Below, one piece after another: positions 1-11,975 of a DNA stretch of 64,000 bases. Position 1 is the first letter of the stretch, and every line of letters starts with the position of its first letter. The position numbers and the translations under genes are program-made. The stretch is from positions 252,185 to 316,184 of the forward strand of contig JAEVLN010000018.1 in the NCBI GenBank assembly GCA_018350325.1, read 5' to 3'. The notes below the pieces were generated by a model that searched no databases, was not told the origin of the DNA, and saw only the letters and a list, made by a program, of their open reading frames with translations. This DNA is from Globodera rostochiensis (taxonomy: Eukaryota; Nematoda; Chromadorea; Rhabditida; Heteroderidae).

Positions 1-470
1 TAATGTAAAAAAGGATAACAAATGGAAAAATTTTTCAAAAAATCATAAACGTTGAAATCATAGATGTCTGGCCAACTGAGTCTGGTTGGCAGGAAAAAAG
101 TTTTTGAGCGGCATAAAAATTAAAATTCAAGCAACTTATTCGAAAAATATATAACTTTCTTAAACAAAAATTAAAGCAAACAGACATTAACATATTCAAC
201 AACAAAAACTAATAAAACAATCATTGATTCATTCTTCATGTGATAATTTTTGGATTTTCGGCAAGAAAATCGGTTATTCTTTCAGGGTTTTGATTCTGCA
301 TGGCATATTGATGGTCGCCCAAAAAATGATACCTGGGGTTCCTTAGGCTTAGGCCTATGCCACTGGCTTGGGGTTTGTTAGGCTTAGGCCTAAGCCTATT
401 AATGTAAAAACGGATAACAAATAGAAATTTTTCAAAAAATCATAAATGTTGAAATCATAGATTGGATACC
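1..470. repeat. Fragments of the MULE family seen at 32296-34983
   Basis: Positions 66-170 (a GTCTGGCC/GAGTCTGG word followed by TATAACTTTCTTAAAC) match the left inner part of the element at 32296. Positions 1-60 and 401-466 (GGATAACAAAT, then AATCATAAA.GTTGAAATCATAGAT) match its right inner part near 34590-34650. No complete element or target duplication is visible, so this is a rearranged or truncated copy. The window edge cuts it. Confidence 0.6.
343..398. repeat. TTAGGC-word palindrome (interstitial telomere-like)
   Basis: TTAGGCTTAGGCC occurs twice, and each copy is followed by the reverse word (CCTATGCC, then CCTAAGCC). TTAGGC is the nematode telomere repeat. Here two forward words meet two reverse words head to head. 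The same arrangement recurs at 34384-34440 and 55234-55310, each time within repeat DNA. Confidence 0.6.
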
Positions 471-2426
471 TTTTTTAATAATCAATAAAAAAGCTTTACG
501 AACAGGAGGACTTTTATAAGTTTTTCTAAGTCCTGTCAGTCCTTTAGGGGAAGTCGGATCAAAAAATTGTTTTATTTTTTCCATAAGAAATCAAAAATTG
601 CCGGGTGCGTTGACTTTTACCATCATGAATGGACCTGATCGGAAAAAAAAATCCGTGATCCGTGATACGTGATCACGTCGTCCATCCCTGCTTACCACAG
701 TCCAAGGTTTGCTTGAAATTTTCTTTTTTATTTATTTCAGTTAATGGATTCATAAATATTCTGTTATATGTTAATAAACTCCCATTTTTACAATTTTTTT
801 CAGACACACATTCACGCCACCAATGGGACTCATTTTTAGAGAAAAAAATTCTTAGTCATATTATTTTATCCATTTAATTTGTGCACACATTCAAGCCAAG
901 CCACTCATTTTGTCGTCAAATCTTTAATTCGACAAAAACCAAAACGAATTAAATGTTGTAGAGTGGGTTTTGAAATAAAAGTTGGGAAAAATCGGTCATA
1001 CCGGCCAGAGCCAAAATCGAACAAACCATATACCAATCTACTCCTCTCGGTCTGCGATGTAAGAATTAGAAAAAAAAAATTTGGTCATCCATTCCCTGAA
1101 GAATTACAGACCCGGGGTTGAAGTGTCTTTTAACTAGTGACTCAGTTGTCCACTGATTAAAAAATTGGAAAAATCACTCCTATAGGCTTTCAAAAATTAC
1201 GAATTTGTCGAAAGAAAATAAAAATTGAGAATTTATAGCGGTTTTTGATCGGTTGAAATTTTTTGAAAATTAGGTAAGCAAAAAACGATTTTTGAATAAA
1301 CCAAAGCCCGATAAGGGAAAAGTCGTCAAACAGTAAGTTGAAAAACAGCCGGGGCTGTAGCTTTTATGGAATAGTTGCCCAAACTTTTTTTTTCGGATTT
1401 TTACATTGTAGACCAACTGGAGTGGATTGGTATATGTTTTGTTCGATTTTGGCTATGGACGGCATGACCGATATTTACCTAAAATTTTAAGAAATCTTTT
1501 AATGCCCTTTACCACAATCTTCCGTCCAATCACCTTTTTACCATCATCCACTGTTGGGTGGCTACTGAAGCCGCCAGTGAATACCTCCAACAGTTTTGAA
1601 ATATTTGGCACTGCTCAAGGAGTCGAGAGCCTTCCATATGTGGTCGCTTATAAACATCACCCAAATCACGCTGCTGATCGTGGTTTTTTTTTAAATCAGT
1701 AAATGAACAACAAATCAGTCCAGATTTTGTTGATTGTAATCAATTCAATGACAGTTTTAATCCATTGCTTAAATTGGTACTCGTTAATAATTTTAACTCT
1801 CCTGATCATTGATCAGTCAACAAAGTCAGTTTGATTTACTATTCGACCCAATCAGTCTATTTGTTATTATTTGATCTTTTTAATTTTGAAAGATTTGTTG
1901 CGCTATTCGTGTGTGGAAAGCAAAAAAAAAACTTCGGTTGCCAATTTCTTTAGCAAACACTTTTTTTGACCAGGACCAGTTTAATCCTGGCCAAAAGTGC
2001 CGGAGTTCCGTACTACCATAATTTTTCCCTAACTTTTAAATTTTCGGCTTTTTCGCCTAACGAAAAATGCAATACAGGCACGTCCTCGTCTGCTGCCATT
2101 TCTCGTCTTCCAGCCCACGCCCGTGATGTTAAACGAGTTCCACTCCCACCCGTCGCTGTTCATCTTCACCTTGTCCTTGTGCTGCTTGTCCCTTATTTCT
2201 AGCTACATTAAAAAATAGGTGATCAAAAATAATGGGTTTAATAAGTCACAATTTTTCGTAAATCTTTAATTTTATTATTACTATTTTAAGCATTAATTGA
2301 TCGTTTCTTTTTCTTGAAGAATTTTACTGGCGTGGAAACAGGCGGTGATCAATGTTGTTCTGCCAAAGAAGAAGGTGCTGCCCTTCGTTTTTGGCCTGAT
2401 TTTGATAAGTGAAAAATTGTGCAAAC
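471..2426. other. No convincing gene; AT-rich dispersed repeats
   Basis: Positions 480-540 (AATAATCAATAAAAAAGC, then ACAGGAGGACTT) recur near 5112-5160, so this is a dispersed repeat. ORFs at 662-1121, 1427-1702 and 1966-2202 have no domain, no splice-consistent partner and no initiation context that I trust. On the minus strand 1990-2200 contains a readable run (GWEWNSFNITGVGWK) that could be an orphan exon, but nothing nearby connects to it. Confidence 0.4.
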
Positions 2427-2531
2427 TAGGGATGCTCAAGAGTCTCGGTCTCGAGTCTCGACTCGAAAAATTTCTTGGTTTTTTGGGTTTCGGTCTCGAG
2501 TCTCGGAAATTTTAAGTCTTGAGCATCCCTA
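2427..2531. mobile_element. hAT-like MITE, 105 bp
   Basis: Terminal inverted repeats TAGGGATGCTCAAGA... and ...TCTTGAGCATCCCTA are flanked by the perfect 8-bp direct repeat gtgcaaac (2419-2426 and 2532-2539), the target duplication size of hAT elements. The interior is an array of the words GAGTCTCG and CTCGAGTC. It is too short to code for anything. Confidence 0.8.
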
Positions 2532-3425
2532 GTGCAAACAAACGGTATTAATATTTTCAACACTACTCTTACTCAAATTTTTTTTTGCACCGGTTACATA
2601 TTGATATGCTTATGACATTATTAATACTCAATACCGAATAAAAAGGACGAACACACGATGGATGGCAAAAGGGCTGTGGAAAACAACCGGGGACTCGCTT
2701 CCGGCAACAAATGGGGGATAATTAGGTGTGAAACTTCCCCTTAGCCCAAGGTTCGGATTCGTACTTGTATTGAAAGTACAGTACTTGAAAATCGGACCAC
2801 GTACTTACAAATTTGAAACTGTACTTATTATCAAAAATGTACTTGAAAATACTTACTAAGGGAATTAAAATACTTAGAGCCTCTTCCATAACTTTGACAC
2901 GTCTCATATCCTCCCACTAGCAAAGGCCCCAATTTTAATTGTGATAAGTAGCCCCGATTTATATGGACTAAAAAAACGCGAAATATGGACTAAAAACCCC
3001 CAAAATATGGACCAAAAACCCAAAAAGTGCCAAAATATTGACAAAAAATGTGCGAAAACTGACAAAATCCAGTCAATTTAGGCGTAAAAACCTTCAAAAT
3101 TCGTCATTTTTTATTAATTTTTCTCTCAGAATAGAAAATGTACTAAGTACTATTTTTCATTTGTTATTGAAAATTTTATAAAAAATATAAATAAAAAGTT
3201 TAGGGAAAATGTCGATCTTTGGTGACAGATAAAAAAAATCCCATCCCTGCTTTAAAATCATTGACTGATCGTGATCTAATTTGTAAGCGCGATTTGACTC
3301 GAACCATGGTTGGGTTAATGATCAAATTCGGCCATATTTTTGAAGGATTTTTTCCGATCAGGATCAGATTATGATCAGAGTATGCTTCATATAAAAACAT
3401 TGCGTTCAAAATTACATTTTTAAAG
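2532..3425. other. Non-genic; GTACTT array and a dispersed repeat
   Basis: 2760-2880 is an array of GTACTTGAAA-like words, resembling a hAT subterminal array but without clear ends. 2960-3180 (GGACCAAAAACCC, GTGCCAAAATATTGAC) recurs in diverged form at 35330-35480. I see no gene here. Confidence 0.45.
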
Positions 3426-3569
3426 TGTCCGCCCGGCTATTCGCCCAGCCGAGACAAGGAGAGTTGTGTGAACGGGCTGCTGTTGGAGCCGCTCAATTTG
3501 CCTCCACAGCAGCCGTCCAACCGGGACAAGAAGGATCAGGAACAACAGCAAATGCTGGTGGGGCAATGA
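3426..3569 (+). CDS. Probable terminal exon with an EGF-like C-terminal half
   Basis: After an acceptor (TTTTTAAAG) the reading frame opens with CPPGYSPSRDKESCV and runs 47 codons to TGA at 3567-3569. The C-x2-GY-x-C spacing is that of the last disulphide loop of an EGF-like module, found in extracellular nematode proteins. A Gln-rich hydrophilic tail (QQPSNRDKKDQEQQQ) follows. No earlier exon of the same gene was identified upstream, where the DNA is repeat-rich, so this is either the end of a gene with a long last intron or a relic. An overlapping ORF in another frame (3425-3649) is less plausible because it lacks this motif. Partner, complex and function are unknown. Confidence 0.35.
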   Translation, partial: CPPGYSPSRDKESCVNGLLLEPLNLPPQQPSNRDKKDQEQQQMLVGQ

Positions 3570-3824
3570 GAACGGGCACAATTAAAAAAAAAAGCAAATA
3601 TTATAATATGGGAGACGAACAGCGCGAGAGCAAATTATCTAATTGGTGAATGTGCAAAAATTGAAAGCAAAAAGAATGGAAAAAACCAAAACCCAGACAA
3701 AAATATTCGAATTTATTTTCAAATTTGTTTGTTTTTTAATTTGACTATTTATAAAGAGAAAAGCTTTTTTTGAACTTTATAATATTTCATCATTCTATAC
3801 ACCGTTCGAATCCTGCCAACGATC

Positions 3825-5265
3825 TGAGGACGTATATGTAAACGCTTTTTGCGTGAGACGAATATGAAGAAAGTTATGGCGCTCGGCTTGCTCTAATTTG
3901 TTAGGATTTGCCTTAATTTGATAGATTTAATATAAGAATTGAATTCTAGACAGTTCGAATGATACTAAATTTTGAGTGATTTATCCCATTTTTAATCAGT
4001 GAGTCAGCGCTTATTACGTTCATCTTTTTACTACTTCCATCCTTCACATCAGTCAACGTTGGGCTTCTTAACTTTCTGGCTATGTAGCCGGGAGGTCGAA
4101 AAAATTTATGCAAAACTAAAGGGGCGACGACTACCCTAAGTTATGCATTGAAATATCTCGTCTTGCAACCTAATGATGCGTTCTTTCGAAAAAAATTCGA
4201 AGAATTATGAGGTTTTAATTTTAAAAATTGGCTTGTTTTGTTGAGATTTGAAGCAAATCTTAAGACGGTGCTTATAGGCATCGGCTTGCGAAATCAGGGA
4301 CGGGAAAAATTGAAATCATAAAAAACCGAATCCCGATTCCGTCAAAAACCCGAAATGAAGTGCCAAACGTAATTCCGAAACTAGAGCCGGAAGTGCCAAA
4401 ATTCAGCTTATTTCATCTTGCTGTCTACTGATGTCCAGCATTCGAAATCTTGCCAAAACCAACCTCTCAATCCAACATTAGCCTCCAAAGTTGCTTTTTT
4501 TCATTTTTTTATGACTTTTTTCTGATCAATGTTTTGTATTGTCCCAAAATGATCTGGTCTCTGATCTTAAACCATAAAGAATGTGATCAAGATCAGAAAG
4601 AAGTTGTGACCACAGAAAGTATCTGATCAGGATCAAATAGGTAATATTGAACTAGAGGATTATGCAAAACGCTCGCCCAAGAGAAATTGATCAATGATTA
4701 TTGTCCGACACATTCTCAAAAATTGCATTCAAAAATTTAAGCTTTTAAATTTACTTATCTATAATGTTTTATGCATATTTGTTCTTTTTTTACATTTTCT
4801 TTCTTCATAGTAATTATCCTTTATAAATTTTAAATCATTTTTTGATAAGCAAAAATTATATTTTTAAAATGTATTTTGTTTCATTCCCAGATTTACATCA
4901 TTTTTTCACTTCAAGCAAAACGCTTTTTTATAAAATTTTTGAGACAAAAATTAAAAACCTTTGGAATCTCGAGCTGTAGGGTGAAATTTACGATTTGATT
5001 TTGCAAATAGTCAAAAAAATGTAATCCACTTCATTTTTAAATTTAAAAGAGGAGTTTAAAATTAAAATGAATCAGAATTGCTTTATAAATTGTACCCTAA
5101 ATTATTTTTCCACCCTTTTTAATAATCAATAAAAAAGCTTTACGGACAGGAGGACTTCTTAACAAATTTAAGGCCCATCCTAACAAATTAGAGCAAGCCG
5201 AGCGCCATAACTTTCTTCATATTAGTCTGACACAAAAATAGTTTACATATATGTGCTCTTAAAAA
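3825..5265. mobile_element. Long element with ~90-bp terminal inverted repeats
   Basis: 3825-3915 (GTATATGTAAACGCTTTTTG, later GGCGCTCGGCTTGCTCTAAT) is found inverted at 5168-5262 (ATTAGAGCAAGCCGAGCGCC, later TACATATATGTGC). The inverted arms bracket about 1.25 kb of AT-rich DNA without a credible ORF, which suggests a non-autonomous DNA element. The exact ends and target duplication could not be fixed by eye. Confidence 0.5.
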
Positions 5266-5279
5266 TTCTAAAAGTTTTC

Positions 5280-5700
5280 GGCGTCGTATATCCGAATCTG
5301 ACTATACCCCGACCCAGTTTCAAATCGGACCCAAATTCAAATAATTTTAGAAATTAATTTTTTTCAAAATCAACCGAAATTTTAATGAGGAGAAGCATTT
5401 GGTCAGACGCAGTTAGCAAAAATTAACTTTAATTTAAGTTTTGGATGCACGCAAAAACATTAGGAACTAGGATTGAAGTGATTTTTTGAATAAAAACAAT
5501 TTTATTATTAAAATTTGTCGGCGCCAAAATGTCCAAATTACCAGCGGCGCCGAACTGGTCGCGCCGAACTGGCCGGCGCCAAAACGGGACGGCGTCGAAA
5601 CGGGACGGCGCCGAACCGGCCGCGCCGAACCGGCTGCGCCGAACTGGCCGGCGCCAAAACGGTACGGCGCCGAAACGGGACGGCGCCGAACCGGCAACAT
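5280..5700. repeat. One end of the GGCGCC-word MULE family (as 54491-55895)
   Basis: 5280-5520 is almost identical to 55530-55775 (AGTTTTCGGCGTCGTATATC onward). It runs into a GC-rich array at 5519-5695 of words such as GGCGCCAAAACGGGAC and CGCGCCGAACTGGCC, bounded by AT-rich DNA on both sides. The matching opposite end is not present nearby, so this copy is truncated. ORFs across the array in all frames are a by-product of the unit length. Confidence 0.65.
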
Positions 5701-5959
5701 TTGCGCGAAATATTTAGGTCGGGCATTAAATTATACGTTTTGTAATTAACAGCAAATTTGGGTCACGATTTATGATGAAAGTAGAGCGAATATCGAAGAA
5801 GAGAAGAGCAAGAACAAATGAAAGAAGAGTTTGGGATACGTAGGCTCATTTATCGGCAATCGGCAGGTGAAACTAATCCATTCTCTAAGTGCAGAACATA
5901 ATTCCTATTAATTAGCGTAAAAAATTTAATGAATGTAAAATTTTTCATATTTCGCGAAA

Positions 5960-8824
5960 ATGCAAATTTTGAATTATTTTTTATTGCTGCTGTTGGTGGC
6001 TTTGACTTGTGTTGAGGGGAGTCCTTTTTTGCACAGTGAAGAACAATTCAAGGGATTGTTGAAGAATGGTGATGATCAGCAGCAGGACAAACAATTGTTG
6101 CTGGGACTGGCGGTAATTAAAAATACTTTAATTCATTTTAATTTAGCATCTATTTATAGACAAAAAAATTTATTTGTACAATAAAATTAATGAATAAAAA
6201 TTAAGCAAGCTGTGCCGCTAGTCCCGATGTCTCCCGACGATAGAAAACAAAATGTATGTCACACTTTATATCTTGATTGAGTAAAAAATTAGTACTAAAT
6301 GAATTAAAAAGATAAATTTTGTTTTTAGGCGGCACTTTTTCCCAAAATTTACTTTAAAAGCAAAATACGAAAAATATGTTTACGTTGTTCGTCTATATAA
6401 ATCATATCTCTAGTAGTTATATGGAGTCAATTTTTTTGCCAATATGTAAATGTGTAGTCGTTTTTCCAATAAAAATGAACTTGTTCTTGGCCAAAAAATT
6501 CTTTTAGGGCGCTTTGGAATTCGCCATCGATTGGCTTAATGTGCCTGAATTCCCAGTACCGCTCGACGCACAAATTTGTATGAAATATATATATTATTCA
6601 ATATAAACGATACATAAGGATATATATATTCAATACATATAAACGATCATTCAATGAACCCATAGCCTAGTGGTTGGTGTTTCGTTCAGCTATAGTGAAG
6701 TTATGGATTCGATCCCGCGATGTTATAACAAATTTATTTGATTAATAACTACGAGGTCGGCACGCGAACATTTTAATCCCTTGGAATTTTTAATCCTTTT
6801 CGTGTTTTTAACTTTCAAAATTTATAAAAATTTCAGATTTCCCCAGGGAAACCCTGCTACATATTAAGGTTGTACGCACCAAACCAAGAAATACAAAATA
6901 TTGCGGTTTTTGGACCTGTAGAAATATCTGTATAAATTTTTTGTTTTGAGTTTTGAACACCGAAAAATATCGTATCGTATTGTATTGTAATAGTAAAAAT
7001 CGTAATTTTGGCCGTATCGGGTATTGTACAAAAAATCATATCGTATTTTGGCGTATCGTAAATATCGTATACCGTGTATCGTATTTTGAGGAGACGATAT
7101 TGACAGCCCTGGTAGGTACATCTTGTTTGTTTGAAAGAAAGTTATTTAAGTTCCACGGTTCCTATAAAAAGTTACCAGATTTTTTGTTTTCTTATTTTGA
7201 ATTTTTTTTTAAAATATGTTCTAATTTCTAGTGACAATTTTGACCAAAAATGAACCGAATACAGTAAATATTAGATGGTAAAACTTTTTATCTCTTTTAT
7301 TTCTACCGTATCATTAAAAATCTAAGAAAAAATTATTTTTATTATTTATGCAAGTTGCAGCCCCACGCATGATCTACAAGTTGGATCAGATGAATCTTGA
7401 TAAGCTGATGCAGAAGATTTTTTCCCGTTTGCTAGATGACTACACGGAAACAAAAACAAACTTTAGAGACAAGCAACGCTATTCTACTTTTGATCCAGCA
7501 GGTTAGGACATTTGCGCGTGCTCGAAACTAGAAGAAAGCTTAATAGAAAATAGGGCTCGGCCCAACTGCCCGCGACTGTAAAAAAGTTTGAAAATTCAGC
7601 CTAAATACGCGAAACTCGAGCCCGAACCCGAGACCCAAAAAACTCGAGATTTTTCCCGAGTCGAAACTCAAGACCGAGATTCTCGTGCAGCAAGGGTGAC
7701 ATGCACCACTAAAGAGTGGATTTTATGCACTCAAAGTTTAATAATTTAAAATATATGTTGGAAATTTTTCCAGATCTTTTTTTTATAATTTGGTGTATAA
7801 TTGGAATTTAAATGTGTGTTTTTTGTTTTTTTGAATAGTTACAAGTAAAAATATTTATGGAACGACCTAATCAGTTATTTTTGGCCATATTTGGTCCATA
7901 TTTAGAACAAATCTATCGGTTGATGCAATGCAAAGAACATCAACACGCATACAGAATTAAAACACCGTTGGTTACTCCGCCCGTGTTCCGCGTGTACTAC
8001 GGCACGCGCGCATGTCGCAATCAATTACTGAATGGTGCGCAACACGCTCTTTCCTTACTAAGGTTTACATATCACACACTTTAATTAGTGTATGTATTAA
8101 AAAATTGTTTGTTCCGATGCCAACTTTCGCGACATTTTTATGTTCAACCCTGTTTTGACCCGAACCTTCGGGTGACGAACAATATTAATTAAAAAGTGTT
8201 TACCCCCACAAAAAGGGCTTTCTCCACATTAATTTCAAAGACACTATTTTTTGCGAAAGAATCATTTTTGGCGAATTTTTTTTTTTTTGGAGAAAACATT
8301 TAAATTTATATATTAATATTTTAGTATTTAGGGCTAATAAGCTTAGGCTAGGATTGAAAATTATTTATTTTAAATATTTGTAGTGTTTTTTTTTAATGTT
8401 GGCATTTTATTCAAAAGGAGAAATATTCAAAATGCCATAAGTAAAAAGGTATTATATGCCTAAACCGAGTTGGCGTTATGTTCTTACCCATTGGGGGTCG
8501 GTCGGTACTTTTCGTTAAAGTACCGAAGCCTGAGTACCGAAAAGTACAGAAAAAGCGTCGGTACTTTCCCGTACCGACCGAACATTACTTTTAGGGCATT
8601 TTAATTATTTATATATTTTTTTATTATATTAAAAATTGTTAAGGACCGAATGTGTGACAAATGCCAATGTAAGTGTATATGCCAAAAATTGTCCAGTGGA
8701 TATTACTGACCAATTTATTCTCGATGCTCGGCCACTGCATCCAAAACCAGAGCATGGTCAAAAATTACGCCTAATAGCGATAAGTGCAGAACATATTGAT
8801 TATTCGTCTGATGATGATAATTGA
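5960..8824 (+). CDS. Predicted secreted protein, 6 exons, 269 aa, unknown family
   Basis: Exons read as 5960-6112, 6206-6253, 6508-6577, 7361-7501, 7846-8062 and 8644-8824. Donors are GT, acceptors AG, and phases agree throughout (810 nt = 269 codons plus TGA). The start is chosen because it opens a classical signal peptide (MQILNYFLLLLLVALTCVEG, predicted cleavage before SPFL), with no transmembrane helix afterwards. The mature part is rich in charged residues (GDDQQQDKQ), has a short Cys set (LMQCKEH, YGTRACRN, TECVTN, KNCPVD) and ends in an acidic tail (EHIDYSSDDDN). The exon 5 acceptor is ambiguous (after TTGAATAG at 7838 or TTACAAG at 7845); only the latter keeps the frame. I do not recognise the family. 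A nematode-restricted secreted protein, possibly an effector, is inference only. The third intron carries a tRNA-like SINE head. Confidence 0.6.
6655..6725 (+). repeat. tRNA-like SINE head (intronic)
   Basis: An A-box-like TAGCCTAGTGG (6663-6673) and a B-box-like GGATTCGATCCC (6705-6716) are spaced as in a tRNA. The acceptor and anticodon arms do not fold into a functional tRNA. It lies in the third intron of the secreted-protein gene, in the same orientation. Confidence 0.55.
8500..8592. repeat. Small GGTACC-word inverted repeat
   Basis: GGTCGGTCGGTACTTTTCG at the left and GTACCGACCGAAC at the right enclose repeated GTACCGAA/AAGTAC words. It has the architecture of the hAT-like MITEs, but no clear target duplication. 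It lies in the last intron of the secreted-protein gene. Confidence 0.4.
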
Positions 8825-8914
8825 TTCAATTCATCAATTAATTATACTTATTTTGTAAGACATTTGCAAAGAATTGCTAAAAATATTTTTTTCATTATAT
8901 TTTTTGCTTATCCA

Positions 8915-9136
8915 CAGGGGTGGCACGGATATCCGCGGATATGGATGGATACGGAATTTCAAAAAATGTACGGATACGGATGGATACGGATATGAAAAAT
9001 AAAAAAATAAATATCCGGATATATCCGCTGTATATCCGGATAACGGAGGGACATGATTTTCAAAAAATAATATGGATACAAAAGGCACGGATAATCCGGA
9101 TACGGATTTAAAAATTTGTATCCGTGCCCACCCCTG
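8915..9136. mobile_element. hAT-like MITE, 222 bp, GGATATCC words
   Basis: The ends CAGGGGTGGCACGGATA and (T)ATCCGTGCCCACCCCTG are inverted repeats. They are flanked by the perfect 8-bp repeat cttatcca (8907-8914 and 9137-9144). The interior consists of GGATATCCGCGGATA and GGATACGGAT words. Related arrays at 18610-18725 and 22900-23028 are probably fragments of the same family. Confidence 0.85.
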
Positions 9137-9444
9137 CTTATCCACAGCAAGATAATGATTGTGTCTTTCTTTCTGCACAATTACAGATAATATATATTGC
9201 CTGCCCTTCCTTATTATTCATCTTTTTTGCCTTGCCATTTTTTCGTTTTGATCAAAATGTGAACGTTTGATATTTGCTTTTGGAAAAGGCAAATCCTTAA
9301 AATAAAAAATTGAGAATGAATAAAAATGGCAACCTTTGGCTCATTGGGAATGATCGAAGATTAAATGTAATTTTCTTTCTTTTTTTTAAACATGCATATG
9401 AATATTGCACTTGGCATGGATATCCAATTTTTTATTGGCAAAAA

Positions 9445-10061
9445 CTAATCTGATCGGGTTTCGAGACAATATTGGGAAATCCGTTGTTTTTTCGGACCCA
9501 AAATATTTAGCAGTCCAATAACGCCCACCTTGTCCCGAATCCAGTTAAGCATTTCGTCACATTTGCGCACAAACTCGAGCAGCTTCAATGTCTGCTGCAG
9601 CTTGATGCCTTTGCCCTCCAGCATGGAAAACAGCCGGTCCAACAACACGTGCAGACGGTCCAACTTGATTTTTGACAAAAAAGTACTCAACAACAATGAG
9701 AGCATGCCATTCTTTAACACTGACGCGGATTTGAAATTTAAAAAAAAAAAGTCAACTTAAACACAAGTGAAAGGCTGAAGAAAAAATATGAAATAGAAAA
9801 TCCAAAGCGGGCACCACTCAGGTACAGCTCGCCCTTGATGACCACATCTTCACCCAACATGCTGGTGTTCACCAGGGGCTCGCCAGACACTACAACGCCG
9901 TTCTGCACTAAATTAAAAAACTAGGCAAAAAATGCATCTAAATGTTGGCTTAATCACTTTGTATCTAATCAATTTTATTTTTACGGCACGGCGAGAAGCC
10001 GCCCACTTCGGTGCCGCAAAAGCAGCTGATGTCGCAGAAAGAGAAAATAGACGAGGTGGCT
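9445..10061 (-). CDS. Partial gene, 3' exons with a spectrin-repeat-like segment
   Basis: Three exons can be joined with agreeing phases: about 10061-9985, 9907-9815 and 9719-9445, ending at TAG 9445-9447. The last exon contains DRLFSMLEGKGIKLQQTL and EFVRKCDEMLNWIRDKVG. Its heptad pattern and terminal Trp-Ile resemble the helix B to helix A junction of a spectrin repeat. The middle exon reads GVVVSGEPLVNTSMLGED and the first is Cys-rich (FCDISCFCGTEVGGFSPC). The junction from 9815 uses a weak donor inside GGTGCCCGC. No start or upstream exon was found, so this may be a gene fragment. The spectrin assignment rests on pattern only; a generic coiled-coil protein is the main alternative. Confidence 0.35.
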
Positions 10062-10509
10062 TATATTCTTTTTGATTCTTTCTTTCGTTCTCTCTTTTGC
10101 CCTCTCTGTTTTCATCAATTTCGAATCCCGAACTTTCAATTCCAAAATGCATTTTCTTTAATTGTTGGGCTTTTAAGTCAGTCGAGGAACAAAATCGTCG
10201 AGATTCTCGGTCCGACCTCGGTTAAGTTTAACTCTTTTAAATTCTGGCACAAAAGAGTTGATTGGTCTTCAAGTCCAGCCTCTCTTTTAAATTCTCTTTT
10301 CTCACTAAGCACGAAAATAAATTCAGTTTTTAAGAAAAAAATTTTGATGAAAATTAATGATCCTCCCTATAAGAGTAGGAATTCCGTTTTTTGGCCCTAG
10401 TCTCAAAACATTATTGTTTCTGACCTTCGTGCTAAAATAAAATTATGAAATTTGATGTGGGGAATTTTTTTCCAAGGACAAAAGAGGTTTCGTTTTTTGT
10501 TTTTATCAA

Positions 10510-11000
10510 TTTACCGTATTTCCTCTATTAGTAACCCATGGGTTACAATTGTTCAAACCCCCCTCGAGGGGGGGGTTACAATTAGAAGGGGGTTTCAAAT
10601 AGAGGGTGGGTTACTATTTTTCAATGTAGGTTTTTCAAAAATTATTTAATAAATTAAATTTTTTTATTATTTTTTAAATCAAAATAAATTTCTGTAATAA
10701 CAAAAAACGTCACAACAATATTTTATTTGAACAAAATTCATAATTCCACTGATCCGTCACTAACAAATCCATTTTCTTCGTCTTGCTCCACGTCAACTTC
10801 TTCAAAAAGTACTGCAATGGCGAGATTGGGAAAAATGTGCTAATCGCGTAAAAGAACCCGTTGTGTGCCCGCTTCCTCCAACCGCTTGTTCCATCTTTCA
10901 TCACCAGCGGTGGCAAAACCCCAATCTTCTTTTTCGTTCAGGCACAATTCCGGAGTTACGGATACGTCGGACGCCATACGAAGGTGCGTCGTCAACGGAA
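10510..11000 (-). mobile_element. Probable pogo/Tigger-like element remnant
   Basis: 10512-10620 carries CCGTATTTCCTCTATTAGTA and repeated GGGTTAC/GTAACCC words, which resemble pogo-type element ends. On the minus strand two coding pieces can be read: MASDVSVTPELCLNEKED... from about 10977, ending at TAG, and, after an acceptor ATTGCAG, an acidic tail (VDVEQDEENGFVSDG) stopping near 10740. An acidic C-terminus of this kind is common in pogo transposases, but no catalytic DDE region is present. This is a deleted, non-autonomous copy if the family call is right. Confidence 0.4.
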
Positions 11001-11029
11001 TTGGTGAAACGGCGGCGCGTAGTGGGCAC

Positions 11030-11310
11030 CAGGGATGGGCGGAAATTTAAAAAAAAAACGGAAAACGGAAAGATTTTTTTTAACGGAAAATGGAAAAAAA
11101 GGCAACAGAAAAATGGAAAACGGAAAAATTTTCAAGTGAATTAAAAATTAATTTTTTTGTTTAAATAATTTATTTTATTAATATTTTTTGAAAATTCCCA
11201 GTGTTCATTTTAAATTGAAGGATGTCTTTTTTTTCGCCGTCCTTTTAAATCTATTTTAAGCTTTTAGGTGGGGGGGGGGGTCGGCGGTGCCGATAGGCGC
11301 CGCCGGAGAA
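11030..11310. mobile_element. One end of a hAT-like element, with hairpin
   Basis: CAGGGATGGGCGGAAATTT (from 11030) is followed by an array of ACGGAAAA words to about 11135 and by a GC hairpin at 11282-11305. The order end, array, hairpin matches the complete element at 32450-34336, which has nearly the same terminus. The opposite end was not found. Confidence 0.5.
11282..11305. repeat. GC hairpin, GATA loop
   Basis: Two 10-nt arms (starting CGGCGG, ending CCGCCG) enclose GATA. Stem pair 7:18 is T:G on the plus strand. Confidence 0.7.
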
Positions 11311-11760
11311 AATTTTGAATTTTTCCCTTAGTTGGTTAACAGATTTGTGTCCAAAATTAAAAAAAAATGAGATAAATATGGGTTTTCATCGAGAATTTAT
11401 TTTTTATTTTCCATTTTACATTATTACATTTTGTTTCATGTTACATGGCTAATTTTTTTGCCGTTTTTGGGTTACTCTAGATTTTGTCGGAACACGCTTT
11501 GAAATCCTCAAAAAATGCAAAATTTAGTTTTTACATATCACACTTTCTAAAATTGTAAGAGAATCACACTGACTTTGATCGCAATTCCTTGTAAACCTAA
11601 TCAAATTTTAAATTTCAAATTTAAATTTAAATTTCTTTGCTAAAAAACAAACTGCTAAAAAATCTAAAAAATATAATTTTGCGATTTTCTTTCCAGACAA
11701 TTCTGGGCAAAACAACGAGCAAAGACACTTTCATAATTCGAATAATCATTTTGGGCTATC

Positions 11761-11975
11761 GGACATTTGGCACATTGGACATTTGGCACACTGACATTTG
11801 GCACATTGGACATTTGGCACACTAGTGAAAAAACGGACATTTGGCACACTGGGGGGAAAAAGGACATTTGGCACACTGGACATTTGGCACACGGTCATTT
11901 CGCACACTAGTGAAAAAACGGACATTTCGCACACTGGGGGGAAAAAAGACGTTTCACACACAAATTTCGCACACA
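11761..11975. repeat. Outer terminal word array of the palindromic MULE, left arm
   Basis: The words GGACATTTGGCACA and GGACATTTCGCACA alternate with the linkers CTAGTGAAAAAAC and CTGGGGGGAAAAA. The outer part uses the GGC form and the inner part the CGC form. The reverse-complement array is at 15083-15297. ORFs reading TFGTLVKKRTFGTL and similar are products of this array, not genes. Confidence 0.8.

Noticed and set aside
6850..7110. hAT-like element with CGTAT words
   Set aside because: The right end (GACAGCCCTG) fits, but no matching left end or 8-bp duplication was found, so it is not listed as an element.
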